Assembly: GCA_035293845.1 (NCBI GenBank)
Contig: DATGMB010000287.1
Span: forward strand, 1-8,106
Source of the DNA: DATGMB01 sp035293845
GTDB lineage: Bacteria > Acidobacteriota > Terriglobia > Bryobacterales > Bryobacteraceae
Direction of reading: 5' to 3'
Length of the DNA stretch: 8,106 nucleotides
The notes below the pieces were generated by a model, which did no database searches, was not told the DNA's origin, and was given only the letters and a program-made list of their open reading frames with translations. The translations under genes and the position numbers were made by a program. Every line of letters begins with the position of its first letter. The first letter of the stretch is position 1. Below are positions 1-7,900 of the stretch, one piece after another.

Positions 1-307
1 GCCGGAGTTTCAGGATCGCGTCCTCAAGTGCGTGGACTGCGGAGCGGATTTCGTATTCACAGCGGGAGAACAACACTTCTTCCACGACAAGAACTTCAAG
101 AACGAGCCCAAACGCTGCAAGAATTGCAAGCTGAAGCGCCAGGGTTCGGCAGGCACGGGGTTTGCCAAGACGGAAACCATGACCACCTGCTCGCAATGCG
201 GCCGGGAGACCACTGTCCCCTTCAAGCCCACGCAGGGCCGGCCGGTTTACTGCCGCGAATGTTTTTTGAGCCGCAAGGCCACATCCGCGGTCGCCGGGAA
301 CCGATAG
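1..307 (+). CDS. Zinc-ribbon protein with a CxxC-x17-CxxC domain, 5' end cut by the window
   Basis: The reading frame is open from base 2 to the TAG at 305-307 and encodes two tandem zinc ribbons. The first begins F-Q-D-R-V-L-K-C and has the pair CVDC, 25 residues, then CKNC, with the intervening FTAGEQ...F...F.NEP pattern of the 'probable zinc-ribbon' (zf-trcl) family. The second is CSQC, exactly 17 residues, then CREC, matching the CxxC-x17-CxxC family. The GTG at 32-34 is not a credible start because it falls inside the first CxxC motif. Family members usually begin only two to four residues before F-Q-D, and base 1 (g) could be the last base of an ATG, so probably only the start codon is missing. 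Eight cysteines suggest two structural zinc ions. The tail is basic. Members are small cytosolic proteins of unknown function, sometimes guessed to bind nucleic acid. The gene converges on the acetyltransferase gene. Family assignment is solid; role is unknown. Confidence 0.85.
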   Translation, partial: PEFQDRVLKCVDCGADFVFTAGEQHFFHDKNFKNEPKRCKNCKLKRQGSAGTGFAKTETMTTCSQCGRETTVPFKPTQGRPVYCRECFLSRKATSAVAGNR

Positions 308-321
308 CCGCTCGCAGCCGC

Positions 322-336
322 GCGGCCCACGGCCGC
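322..336. terminator. Short GC hairpin between convergent genes, possible weak bidirectional terminator
   Basis: GCGGCC (322-327), loop CAC, GGCCGC (331-336) form a perfect six-base-pair stem in the 37-bp gap between the two convergent stop codons. There is no T tract on either side, so it does not look like a classical intrinsic terminator. Such short palindromes are also common by chance in DNA this GC-rich. Position is the main argument for it. Confidence 0.25.
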
Positions 337-344
337 CGCACGGA

Positions 345-1151
345 CTAGAACGCGCCAGCCGCTTCCTCGATCGGGATGCGTGTCCCCTCCGGGAAACGCA
401 TCCCGAAACGGTCCGCCAGCACCTTCATCAGCTCGCTCTCATCCCTCAGAAGTGTCTCCGTTACACCCTCTCGTGTCCGCTCCACCAGCTTGCGATTCAG
501 CAGCATCAGCCGCCGCTCCGGCCCCGGGATCTGCACCCGCAGCATGCGCCGGAAGATCGAGTTCGGATGCGTCGACGTGTAGTAGTTTGCGACCTGATAA
601 TCCACCGGATATTGCGCCTCGAGCGTGAACCCGTACAGATCCAGCCATCCTTCCGGCGTTTCGGCCTGCAGCACGTAAACATCGCCTTCGCAGACCACCC
701 GATACCGCCACGCGCCCTGCTGCGACGGCTCCCCGATCTGCAGCGGCACCGGCCACAACAGCCCCTCGCCGCCAAAACCGACATCGGCAAGTTGGGTCTC
801 GCCATCCAGTTCGACCGCCAGCAGCATGTGACTCCTCGGCCGCACGGCGCCCGCCGGCGCGCCCCACCGCACCCGCGCCGCGAGGCGGGTCACGTGGAAC
901 CCGCACTGATCGAGCACCGCCGCGAACAACGTGTTCTGCTCGAAGCAGTAGCCGCCGCGCCGCGCGTGAATCAGCTTGCGGCTCAGGCTTTCCATGTCCA
1001 GCTCGATCGGCCGTCCCATCAGCACATCCACGTTCTCGAACGGGATGTGCGTCGCGTGCGCCAGGTGCAGTGCGCGCAGCGTATCCGGGTCCGCGCGAAA
1101 CCCGCCGCGGTACCCGATGCGCTCGGCGTACGCCGACAAATCCACGCCCAT
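345..1151 (-). CDS. nat: Arylamine N-acetyltransferase (NAT family)
   Basis: The 268-residue product has the full NAT signature and the family's usual length (about 250-290). It should move an acyl group, normally acetyl from acetyl-CoA, onto arylamines, arylhydroxylamines or hydrazines through a cysteine thioester, in the cytosol. The catalytic triad is visible: Cys69 in R-R-G-G-Y-C-F, His108 in R-S-H-M-L-L, and Asp123 in L-A-D-V-G-F-G-G. The HIPFENVDVL stretch near residues 35-44 is also typical. No signal peptide is seen. The ATG shares one base with the upstream peptidase stop (TGATG) and has a strong AAAGGAGG site, so the start is secure and translation is probably coupled. It is the last gene of a three-gene minus-strand run. 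Some relatives act as amide synthases in ansamycin biosynthesis, but no polyketide genes are seen here. The natural substrate is unknown. Confidence 0.95.
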   Translation of the reverse strand: MGVDLSAYAERIGYRGGFRADPDTLRALHLAHATHIPFENVDVLMGRPIELDMESLSRKLIHARRGGYCFEQNTLFAAVLDQCGFHVTRLAARVRWGAPAGAVRPRSHMLLAVELDGETQLADVGFGGEGLLWPVPLQIGEPSQQGAWRYRVVCEGDVYVLQAETPEGWLDLYGFTLEAQYPVDYQVANYYTSTHPNSIFRRMLRVQIPGPERRLMLLNRKLVERTREGVTETLLRDESELMKVLADRFGMRFPEGTRIPIEEAAGAF

Positions 1152-2536
1152 CAGTTCCCCTCCTTTGCCAGCGCCTTCACCAGGCGGTACAGAAATTCCT
1201 GTCCCTCGTAGAACGCCTCGACGCCCATACGTTCATCGCGTCCGTGGAAACGGATATCGTCCCGGTCCATGAAGAATCCCTGAACGCCATAACACGGAAT
1301 GCCGGCCGCCCGCAGATACAGCCCGTCGGTCGCGCCCATCACCATGATCGGCACCACCGGTACGCCCGGCCACATCGTGTCCGTCAGCCGGCTCGCCGCG
1401 CGGAACAGGTCGTCGCGCATCGGCGACGCCGGGCCTTGCTCGGCGGGCTCCGGAATCGATAGCTTCACCTGATCGTCCGCGATCACGCGTTCGAGCGTCG
1501 ACCGCACATACTCCACCGAATCCTCCGGCAGCACCCGGCAGTTGACGTTGGCCGCCGCGAGTTGCGGCAGCGCGTTGCGCGCGTGCCCGCCTTCGAGCTG
1601 CGTCGCAACACACGTCGTCCGCAGCGTCGCATTCCAGGACGGCGATGCCGCGGCCGCGCGCTCCATTGCGGCCTGCGATCCCTCCGCCACCTGCGCCAGC
1701 ACCTCCCGCATCGGCCCAGTTTCGATCTTCGACATCTCCGCGAAATACGCCTTCGTCACCTCGTTCGTCTTCAGCGGGAACCCGAATTTCGAGAGCCGCT
1801 CCAGCGCCCCGGCCAGATGATAGATCGCGTTATCCGGTACCGGTCTCGAGCTGTGCCCGCCCTTGTTCCGCACCTCCAGCCGGAAATCGATCACGTACTT
1901 CTCGCTGACCTGCAAGTCGTTCGAGAGGCGCTTCCCTTTCGCCATCTCGCCCCATCCGCCTTCGTTCAGCGCGAACTCGGCATCGATCAGGTCCCGATGA
2001 TTCTTCAGGAGCCACTGCACGCCGTTATACGGCCCGCCGCCCTCTTCATCCGCGGTCAGCGCCACAATCAGGTCGCGGTCCGGCCGGAATCCCTCGCGCT
2101 TGTACCGGATGAGGTTGGCAATCCACACCGCCGCCTGCGCCTTATCGTCGCCTGTGCCGCGCCCGTAGAAGAAGCCGTCCTTCTCGATGAACCGGAACGG
2201 ATCCATGCTCCAGTCCTCGCGCTTCGCCTCGACCACATCTGTGTGCGCCAGCAGCAGCAGCGGCTTCCGCGCGCCGGTCCCGCGATACCGCGCCACGAGG
2301 TTCGCCTTTTTCGGGATCGCGCCGCCGATGAAGAGATCGGATTCCGGGAATCCCGCCGCCCGCAGACGCGCCGCCGCGGCCTCCGCGACCGGCGTCGTCG
2401 CGCCAGTCGTATAGCCCGATTGGATCTCCACGAACTGCTTGTAAATATCCCGCGCCAACTCCCGCTCGGCATCCGGCGGGACATTCTGCGCCGCCAAAGC
2501 CGTAGCAAGCAACACACCGAGCCCGAGTTTCACCAT
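1151..2536 (-). CDS. Secreted M20-family metallopeptidase (ArgE/DapE/CPG2-like)
   Basis: The 461-residue product is a di-zinc amidohydrolase/peptidase of family M20, which removes terminal residues from peptides or acyl groups from amino acids. Numbered from the ATG at 2536, the metal ligands can be picked out: His98 (A-H-T-D-V-V), Asp130 (G-R-G-T-G-D-D-K), Glu165 (T-A-D-E-E-G), Glu192 (L-N-E-G-G) and His431 (R-F-H-G-R-D-E). The catalytic acids are Asp100 and Glu164. The lid/dimerisation domain follows, with G-G-H-S-S-R-P at about 226-232. A hydrophobic N-terminus ending A-L-A-A before Q-N-V-P-P looks like a Sec signal peptide cleaved near residue 16-17, so it probably acts in the periplasm or outside. 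A GTG at 2542 would add two residues; neither start has a well-spaced ribosome site, so coupling to the permease stop 25 bp upstream is likely. Substrate cannot be told; a carboxypeptidase or dipeptidase role is a guess. Confidence 0.93.
   Translation of the reverse strand: MVKLGLGVLLATALAAQNVPPDAERELARDIYKQFVEIQSGYTTGATTPVAEAAAARLRAAGFPESDLFIGGAIPKKANLVARYRGTGARKPLLLLAHTDVVEAKREDWSMDPFRFIEKDGFFYGRGTGDDKAQAAVWIANLIRYKREGFRPDRDLIVALTADEEGGGPYNGVQWLLKNHRDLIDAEFALNEGGWGEMAKGKRLSNDLQVSEKYVIDFRLEVRNKGGHSSRPVPDNAIYHLAGALERLSKFGFPLKTNEVTKAYFAEMSKIETGPMREVLAQVAEGSQAAMERAAAASPSWNATLRTTCVATQLEGGHARNALPQLAAANVNCRVLPEDSVEYVRSTLERVIADDQVKLSIPEPAEQGPASPMRDDLFRAASRLTDTMWPGVPVVPIMVMGATDGLYLRAAGIPCYGVQGFFMDRDDIRFHGRDERMGVEAFYEGQEFLYRLVKALAKEGN
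1159..1166 (-). promoter_or_regulatory. Ribosome binding site of the acetyltransferase gene
   Basis: Read on the minus strand, AAAGGAGG lies seven bases before the ATG at 1151 and inside the last codons of the M20 peptidase gene. This near-perfect Shine-Dalgarno site fixes the NAT start. Together with the TGATG overlap, it points to reinitiation plus independent ribosome loading. Confidence 0.8.
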
Positions 2537-2561
2537 GGGCACATTATTTCACAGCGCTCCC

Positions 2562-4913
2562 TCATTCCTCGCGCAGCACCGCCGAAGGATCCACGGTTGC
2601 CGCTTCTCGCGCGGGAATCCATACCGCGCTCGCCCCGACCGCCAGCAGCCCCAAAGTCACGGCCGCGAACGCCCACGGACTCCACGGGTCGACGCCATCG
2701 GGAAGGATATCCGTCAGCGGCCGGATCGCCGCAGCCGCAAGGGGAAGACCTGCCGCTGCTCCGCACGCGAGCAACACCATGCCATCCCGAATGGCCGTCC
2801 GGAGAATCGTCCACCGGGTAGCGCCGATCGCGGCGCGGATCGCCAACTCACGCCTGCGGCCGCGAGTCGCATAGGACACCGAACTGTACAGCCCCGCGAG
2901 CACCAGGAGCAGCGCGGCGAGCGCCAGCGAGCCGCCGAACGCTGCCGCAATCCGCATCGGGAACAGGGCGCCGGCCGCCGCCTCGGCCATCGGCCGAATG
3001 TCTACCGCAGCCTCGGGATCGATTTCGGCGAGCGCGTTTCGCGGCGGCTGGACCCATTGCACGCCCTCCCCGGCCGTGGCGACCAGCAGTTGCGCGAAGG
3101 AGAACGGCGTGAAGAACACCGGAGGATGATCCTCGCCGAGCGTGCGCAGCTTCGCGTCAGCCGCGACGCCGATCACCTCCAGCACGCGCGACGGCTCGCG
3201 ACCGATCGCGATCTCCTGGCCGACCGGATCGGCCTCGCCGAACAGCCGCCGTGCGAGGGTCTCGTTCAGGATCGTAGGTACGGGCTGCCGCGTGCGATCG
3301 GCAAGCTCGAAATCGCGCCCGCGCAGGATCGGGATACGGAGCACCTTGCAGAAGTCCTCGCCGCCTCCCAGTGCGTATGCCTCGCTCCCGGTCCCCAGCG
3401 GATTGCCCCGACGGCGCACCAAATCCCGGTCCTGCAACTCGCCCATGAGCGGCAGAGTGCCGATCGACGTGACGCCGGTCACGCCCGGTACCTGCCGGAT
3501 CACTGCGGCGATCCGGTCGCGCCACCGGATTCCGGCCTCGCCCCTCGCCTGTCCGGGCGGCTGGAAGACGCGGGCGACTACCGTGCCGGCGATGTTGAAA
3601 CCGGCATCGCTACGGCTGAGATGGAGGAAGCTGCGAGCGAACAACAGGCCGACGCTCAACAACACCACCGAGAGCGCCAGTTGCACTGCGACCAGGCCGT
3701 TGCGCAGGCTCCACCGCCGGATGGTGAACGCGGGCTGGCCTTGCTTCATGGCAATCCCGAGATCCGCTCGCGACCCGCGCAGCGCCGGCGCGAGCGCGGA
3801 AAGCAGCAGCGCAGCCATCGCCGCGGCCAACGTGTAGAGGAAGAGCCCGCGGTCGTTCTGAAAGTGGAATTCGAACGGCAGATTGTACGCCGAGGGCCAG
3901 CGGACATAGCTGAGCTGCCGCCGCAGGAAGGCATCGAGCGCCGCGCCAGCCGCCGCGCCCATTGCCGCCAGCACCGCGCCTTCCGCCAGGAGTTGACGGA
4001 CGAGATCGCCGCGGCGCGCCCCGAGCGCCTTGCGGATCGCCAGCTCGCGCTGCCGGGCGACACCGCGCGCCAGCAGCAGCCCACCCACGTTCAGGCACGC
4101 GATCAGCGCCAGCACCGCCGCCACGCCGTAGAGCATCGCGAAATAGACGAAGAACCGGCGGTCGTCGCCTTCGCCCGCGGCATTGGCGGCCAGGCCCGCC
4201 ATGGGGCGAAGCACGGAGACACGCCGCGCGAAATCCTCGCCGCCGATCTGCCGTGCCGCGGCCACCAGCGCTTCGCGCGTCTGGCTGCGGGTGAGGCATT
4301 CGCGCATCCGGCCGAAGGGCTGGCAATTGGCATCCGGAGGTGCAATGGCGTAGATCTCGGGCGAAATGCCTCGTCCCATGATGCTGCGGTAATCGCGCGG
4401 CAGCACGCCGGTCACCGTGTAGAGCCGGCCGTTCAACTTCAGCGCGCGGCCCACGGCGTGTGCATCGCCGCCCAGCCGCCGGCGCCAGAATCCATAGCTG
4501 ATCACGGCGACCGGCCGGCCTCCATCTCCCTCCGAATAGAGCCGTCCCGCTCCGGCACTGATTCCCAGAACGTCGAAGAAGTTGGCGCTGGTCGCCATCT
4601 GCCATGCGACTTCGCCGTACGTCCCGGAATTCCAGTTGATATCCATGAACCCGGCCTTGCAGGCCAGGTCTTGAAACACGCCGGCCTGCCGTAGTTCGCG
4701 ATAGCGCGTATAAGGAATGCCGGCGTCGACGCGCGCCAGCCGCTCGGGTTGGCGGGCGCTGACGTCATCGAGCACCATCTCGCGGACCACGCTGTAGATC
4801 GTGACGTTCGCGCCGATTCCCAACGCCAGCGAGCACACCGCAGTTGCCGCCAGCGCCGGCGATTTCCGGAGTCCCCGCAGCGCGTAGCGAACGTCGTTCA
4901 GCACTGGCAGCAT
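2562..4913 (-). CDS. ADOP-family duplicated FtsX/MacB-like ABC permease
   Basis: The 783-residue product is a duplicated MacB/FtsX-type permease. Residues 1-20 are the amphipathic D-V-R-Y-A-L-R-G-L-R-K-S-P leader typical of the family. A first membrane helix lies at about 21-43, then a MacB-type extracytoplasmic domain (about 45-250). The first FtsX block has helices near 255-283, 305-328 and 355-378 and the signature RELAIRKALGARRGDLVRQL (289-308). A second helix (405-427) and periplasmic domain follow, then the second FtsX block (655-679, 711-732, 745-766) with RELAIRAAIGATRWTILRTA (688-707) and the terminal D-P-S-A-V-L-R motif. This matches the acidobacterial duplicated orphan permeases. 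No ATPase gene is in the window. A longer frame starts at 4967, but the ATG at 4913 places the leader where the family has it. Such permeases usually work mechanically on envelope substrates or efflux; this one's substrate is unknown. It heads the minus-strand gene run. Confidence 0.93.
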   Translation of the reverse strand: MLPVLNDVRYALRGLRKSPALAATAVCSLALGIGANVTIYSVVREMVLDDVSARQPERLARVDAGIPYTRYRELRQAGVFQDLACKAGFMDINWNSGTYGEVAWQMATSANFFDVLGISAGAGRLYSEGDGGRPVAVISYGFWRRRLGGDAHAVGRALKLNGRLYTVTGVLPRDYRSIMGRGISPEIYAIAPPDANCQPFGRMRECLTRSQTREALVAAARQIGGEDFARRVSVLRPMAGLAANAAGEGDDRRFFVYFAMLYGVAAVLALIACLNVGGLLLARGVARQRELAIRKALGARRGDLVRQLLAEGAVLAAMGAAAGAALDAFLRRQLSYVRWPSAYNLPFEFHFQNDRGLFLYTLAAAMAALLLSALAPALRGSRADLGIAMKQGQPAFTIRRWSLRNGLVAVQLALSVVLLSVGLLFARSFLHLSRSDAGFNIAGTVVARVFQPPGQARGEAGIRWRDRIAAVIRQVPGVTGVTSIGTLPLMGELQDRDLVRRRGNPLGTGSEAYALGGGEDFCKVLRIPILRGRDFELADRTRQPVPTILNETLARRLFGEADPVGQEIAIGREPSRVLEVIGVAADAKLRTLGEDHPPVFFTPFSFAQLLVATAGEGVQWVQPPRNALAEIDPEAAVDIRPMAEAAAGALFPMRIAAAFGGSLALAALLLVLAGLYSSVSYATRGRRRELAIRAAIGATRWTILRTAIRDGMVLLACGAAAGLPLAAAAIRPLTDILPDGVDPWSPWAFAAVTLGLLAVGASAVWIPAREAATVDPSAVLREE

Positions 4914-4946
4914 CTCGTTGGAATGACGCACCGCGCCCGTCCTGCG

Positions 4947-4955
4947 TTGTATACT
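4947..4955. promoter_or_regulatory. Candidate divergent promoter core (GTATAC palindrome)
   Basis: The 71-bp region 4914-4984 separates the divergent permease and Tricorn-like genes. TATACT at 4950-4955 could be a -10 box for the plus-strand gene, giving a leader of about 23 bases. On the opposite strand TATACA (4953 to 4948) could be the -10 box for the permease, with a leader of about 28 bases from the ATG at 4913. Both share the palindrome GTATAC (4949-4954), the most AT-rich spot in otherwise GC-rich DNA. No good -35 box at 16-19 bp is seen on either side, so an activator or alternative sigma factor is possible. Sequence-based guess only. Confidence 0.35.
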
Positions 4956-4972
4956 GGCTCGAAACATACCCC

Positions 4973-4977
4973 GAGGT
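4973..4977 (+). promoter_or_regulatory. Ribosome binding site of the Tricorn-like protease gene
   Basis: GAGGT ends seven bases before the ATG at 4985, an acceptable Shine-Dalgarno match and spacing. It supports this start, which is also followed at once by a signal peptide. Confidence 0.6.
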
Positions 4978-4984
4978 CCACTTT

Positions 4985-7900
4985 ATGAAGAAGCTCTCCC
5001 TCCTCGCCACTCCACTTTGCCTGGCTCTGCTCTTCGCCGCCTGGCAGCCCCGCGTCCACGGCGCCAACCCGCCGGCCACCCGCCTGCTCCGCACCCCGAC
5101 CGTCAGCGCCACCCACATCGCATTCACCTACGCCAATAACATCTGGGTGGTCGAGCGCTCCGGCGGCATCGCCCGCCGCCTCACCAGCTTCCAGGGTCAG
5201 ACGGGCGATCCCCACTTTTCCCCGGACGGCGCCACCATCGCGTTCAGCGCCGATTACGGCGGCAACACCGACGTCTACACGGTACCCGTCGACGGCGGCG
5301 AGCCCAAGCGCCTCACCTGGCATCCCGGCGCCGATACGGCCCAGGGCTGGACTCCGGACGGCAAGTCCGTCCTCTTCACCTCCGCCCGCGCCACCTGGGC
5401 CCCCAGCGCCGCACCCCGCTTCTGGACCGTTCCCGCCACGGGCGGCGTGGAAGAGCCGCTCGCGATTCCGCGCGGCTATCAGGGCAAGATCTCGCCCGAT
5501 GGCACGCGCATCGCCTACCGCATGAACAACTCCTGGGATGAGGAGCGCCGCAACTACCGCGGCGGCCAAAACCGCCCCATCTGGATCGTCGACCTCAAGA
5601 CCTTCGACCTGTCCACCCCGCCATGGACCGACTCCAAGGACATGGACCCCGCCTGGGTCGGCGACACCGTCTACTTCATCTCCGATCGCGATAGCGTCGC
5701 CAATGTCTGGTCCTACGACACCAAATCGAAGAAGCTCGCCCAGCTCACCCACTTCACCGATTTCGACGTGAAATCCCTCGACGCCTGCCCCAACGCCGTG
5801 GTCTTCGAGCAGGCCGGCTACATTCACGAGCTCGATCCCAAATCCGGCAAGGAGCACATCGTACCCATCACCGCCGCCGGCGACTTCCCCTGGATGATGC
5901 CGCGCTGGGAGGATGTCACCTCCCGCATGACCAATCTCGGCATCTCCCCCACCGGCAAGCGCGTGCTCGTCGAGGCCCGCGGCGAGATCTTCACCATACC
6001 CGCCGAAAAGGGCGATGTCCGCAATCTCACCCATTCTGCCGGCTCCGCCGAGCGCGATCCCGCCTGGTCCCCGGACGGCAAGTACATCTCCTATTTCAGC
6101 GACCGCTCCGGCGAGTATCAGCTTGTCATCGAAGCGCAGGACGGTCTCACGCCGCCTCGCTCGATCGCCCTCTCCGGCCACGGCCACTACTACACGCCCT
6201 CCTGGTCGCCCGATTCCAAGAGGCTCGTCTATACCGATGCCGACCTCCACGTCTGGGTGCTCGACGTCGCGAGCGGCAAGGCCAGAGTCGTTGGCCGCGA
6301 TCCGTGGATGGTGCCCAGCCGCACCATCAACCCGGTCTGGAGCCCGGACTCCAAGTGGGTCGCCTACGCCAGTCGCTTGAAGTCCCTCTACCACGCCATC
6401 TTCATCGCCAACGCCGAGACCGGCGAATCCCAACAAGTCACCGATGGCCTGGCCGACGCCGTCTGGCCCGCGTGGGATGCCGGCGGAAAATATCTCTGGT
6501 TCCTCGCCTCCACGGATTTCGGCCTGAAGTCCCAGTGGCTCGATATGACCTCCTACGACCACGACGAGAACTTCGGCCTCTACGTCGCCGTGCTCAAGAA
6601 AGGCGACCCCAGCCCGCTGCTGCCCGAAAGCGATGAGGACAAGGGCGTCGGCTCCGCCAGCCCGGCCGGCGCCGGCCGCGGCGGACGCGGCGCAGCCGCC
6701 GCATCCGCATCCGGCGACGAGCCTCAGCCCGAGCGCCCGGCTGCCCGTACTCCCGTCACCGTCGCGATCGACTTCGATGGCCTCCAGCAGCGCATCCTCG
6801 CCGTCCCGAACGTTCCCGAGCGCCAGTACTCCGCTCTCCGCGCGGGTGTTGCCGGCTCGGTCTACTATCTCGAAGCGAGTGGACGCGGCGCCAATGGCGG
6901 AGGCGGCGCGGCCGGTCCCGGCGCCGGCGCGACGCTCGTGCGCTACCGCCTGAGCGACCGCAGGCCCGCAACGTTCGCCAGCGGCGTCGCGCAGTATGAG
7001 ATCAGCGCCGATGGCCACAAGCTCGTTTACCGCAGCGCCGGCACAGGCGCTGGCGGACGCGGAGGCCGCGGCGGCGCGGCAGCCGCCGGCGGGCGCGGCC
7101 CGCAGATCTTCCTCGTCGATGCCGACCGCCAGCCGCCCCAGGCCGGCCAGGGAGCGCTCAATGCGCAGCTCCGCATGTACCTCGAACCCCGCGAAGAGTT
7201 CAAGCAGATCTTCTACGAAGACTGGCGCAACCAGCGCGACTACCTGTATGTCCCCAACATGCACGGCGCCGACTGGCCGCGGATGAAGGAGATGTACGGC
7301 CAGCTTCTGCCGTACGTGAACCACCGTGCCGACCTCAACTACCTCATGGATATGATGGGCTCCGAGATCGCCATCGGCCACTCCTACGTGCGCGGCGGCG
7401 ATATGCCCGCCGTCCCGCAGGACCCCGGCGGACTGCTCGGCGCGGATTTCACGGTCGAGAACGGCCGCTATAAGATCACCCGCATCTACGATTCCGAATC
7501 CTGGAATCCCGACCTGCGAGCGCCACTCGCCGCCCCGGGCATCGACGTCTCCGTGGGCGATTACATCCTCGCGATCAACGGCGAGGAACTCCGCGCGCCG
7601 GATAACATCTACCGCCTGCTGGACGGCACGGCCGATAAGCAGACCGTTCTTACCGTCAGTAACCGTCCCACTCTCGAAGGCTCGCACCAGATTACGGTCG
7701 TCCCGGTGGCCAATGAGCAGGGCCTCCGCACCCGCGCCTTCGTCGAGTCCAACCGCCGGCTCGTCGACAAGCTCTCCGGCGGCAAACTGGCGTACGTGTA
7801 CCTGCCCAACACCGGCCAGCCTGGCTACACCAGCTTCAACCGCTACTACTTCTCGCAGCAGGATAAGCTCGGCGCCATCATCGACGAGCGATTCAACGGC

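Noticed and set aside
28..348. A 106-codon plus-strand frame overlapping the zinc-ribbon gene
   Set aside because: It is an out-of-phase shadow; the frame with eight zinc-binding cysteines is the real one.
567..1211. A 214-codon plus-strand frame opposite the acetyltransferase
   Set aside because: The complementary strand carries an intact NAT triad and ribosome site; this frame shows nothing recognisable.
1562..2821. A 419-codon plus-strand frame opposite the M20 peptidase
   Set aside because: It is Arg/Pro-rich, has no motif, and crosses the junction of two well-supported minus-strand genes.
2535..4694. A 719-codon plus-strand frame opposite the permease gene
   Set aside because: It is Arg/His/Gln-rich shadow sequence with no recognisable domain, while the minus strand encodes a clear duplicated FtsX permease over the same bases.
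4914..4967. An 18-residue N-terminal extension of the permease from the ATG at 4967
   Set aside because: It adds a non-conserved, non-membrane leader before the typical ADOP start and would run through the putative promoter core; the ATG at 4913 fits the family better.
6650..7102. CRISPR or tandem-repeat array
   Set aside because: The repeats are short, irregular and in coding phase within an open frame, so they are low-complexity protein sequence.
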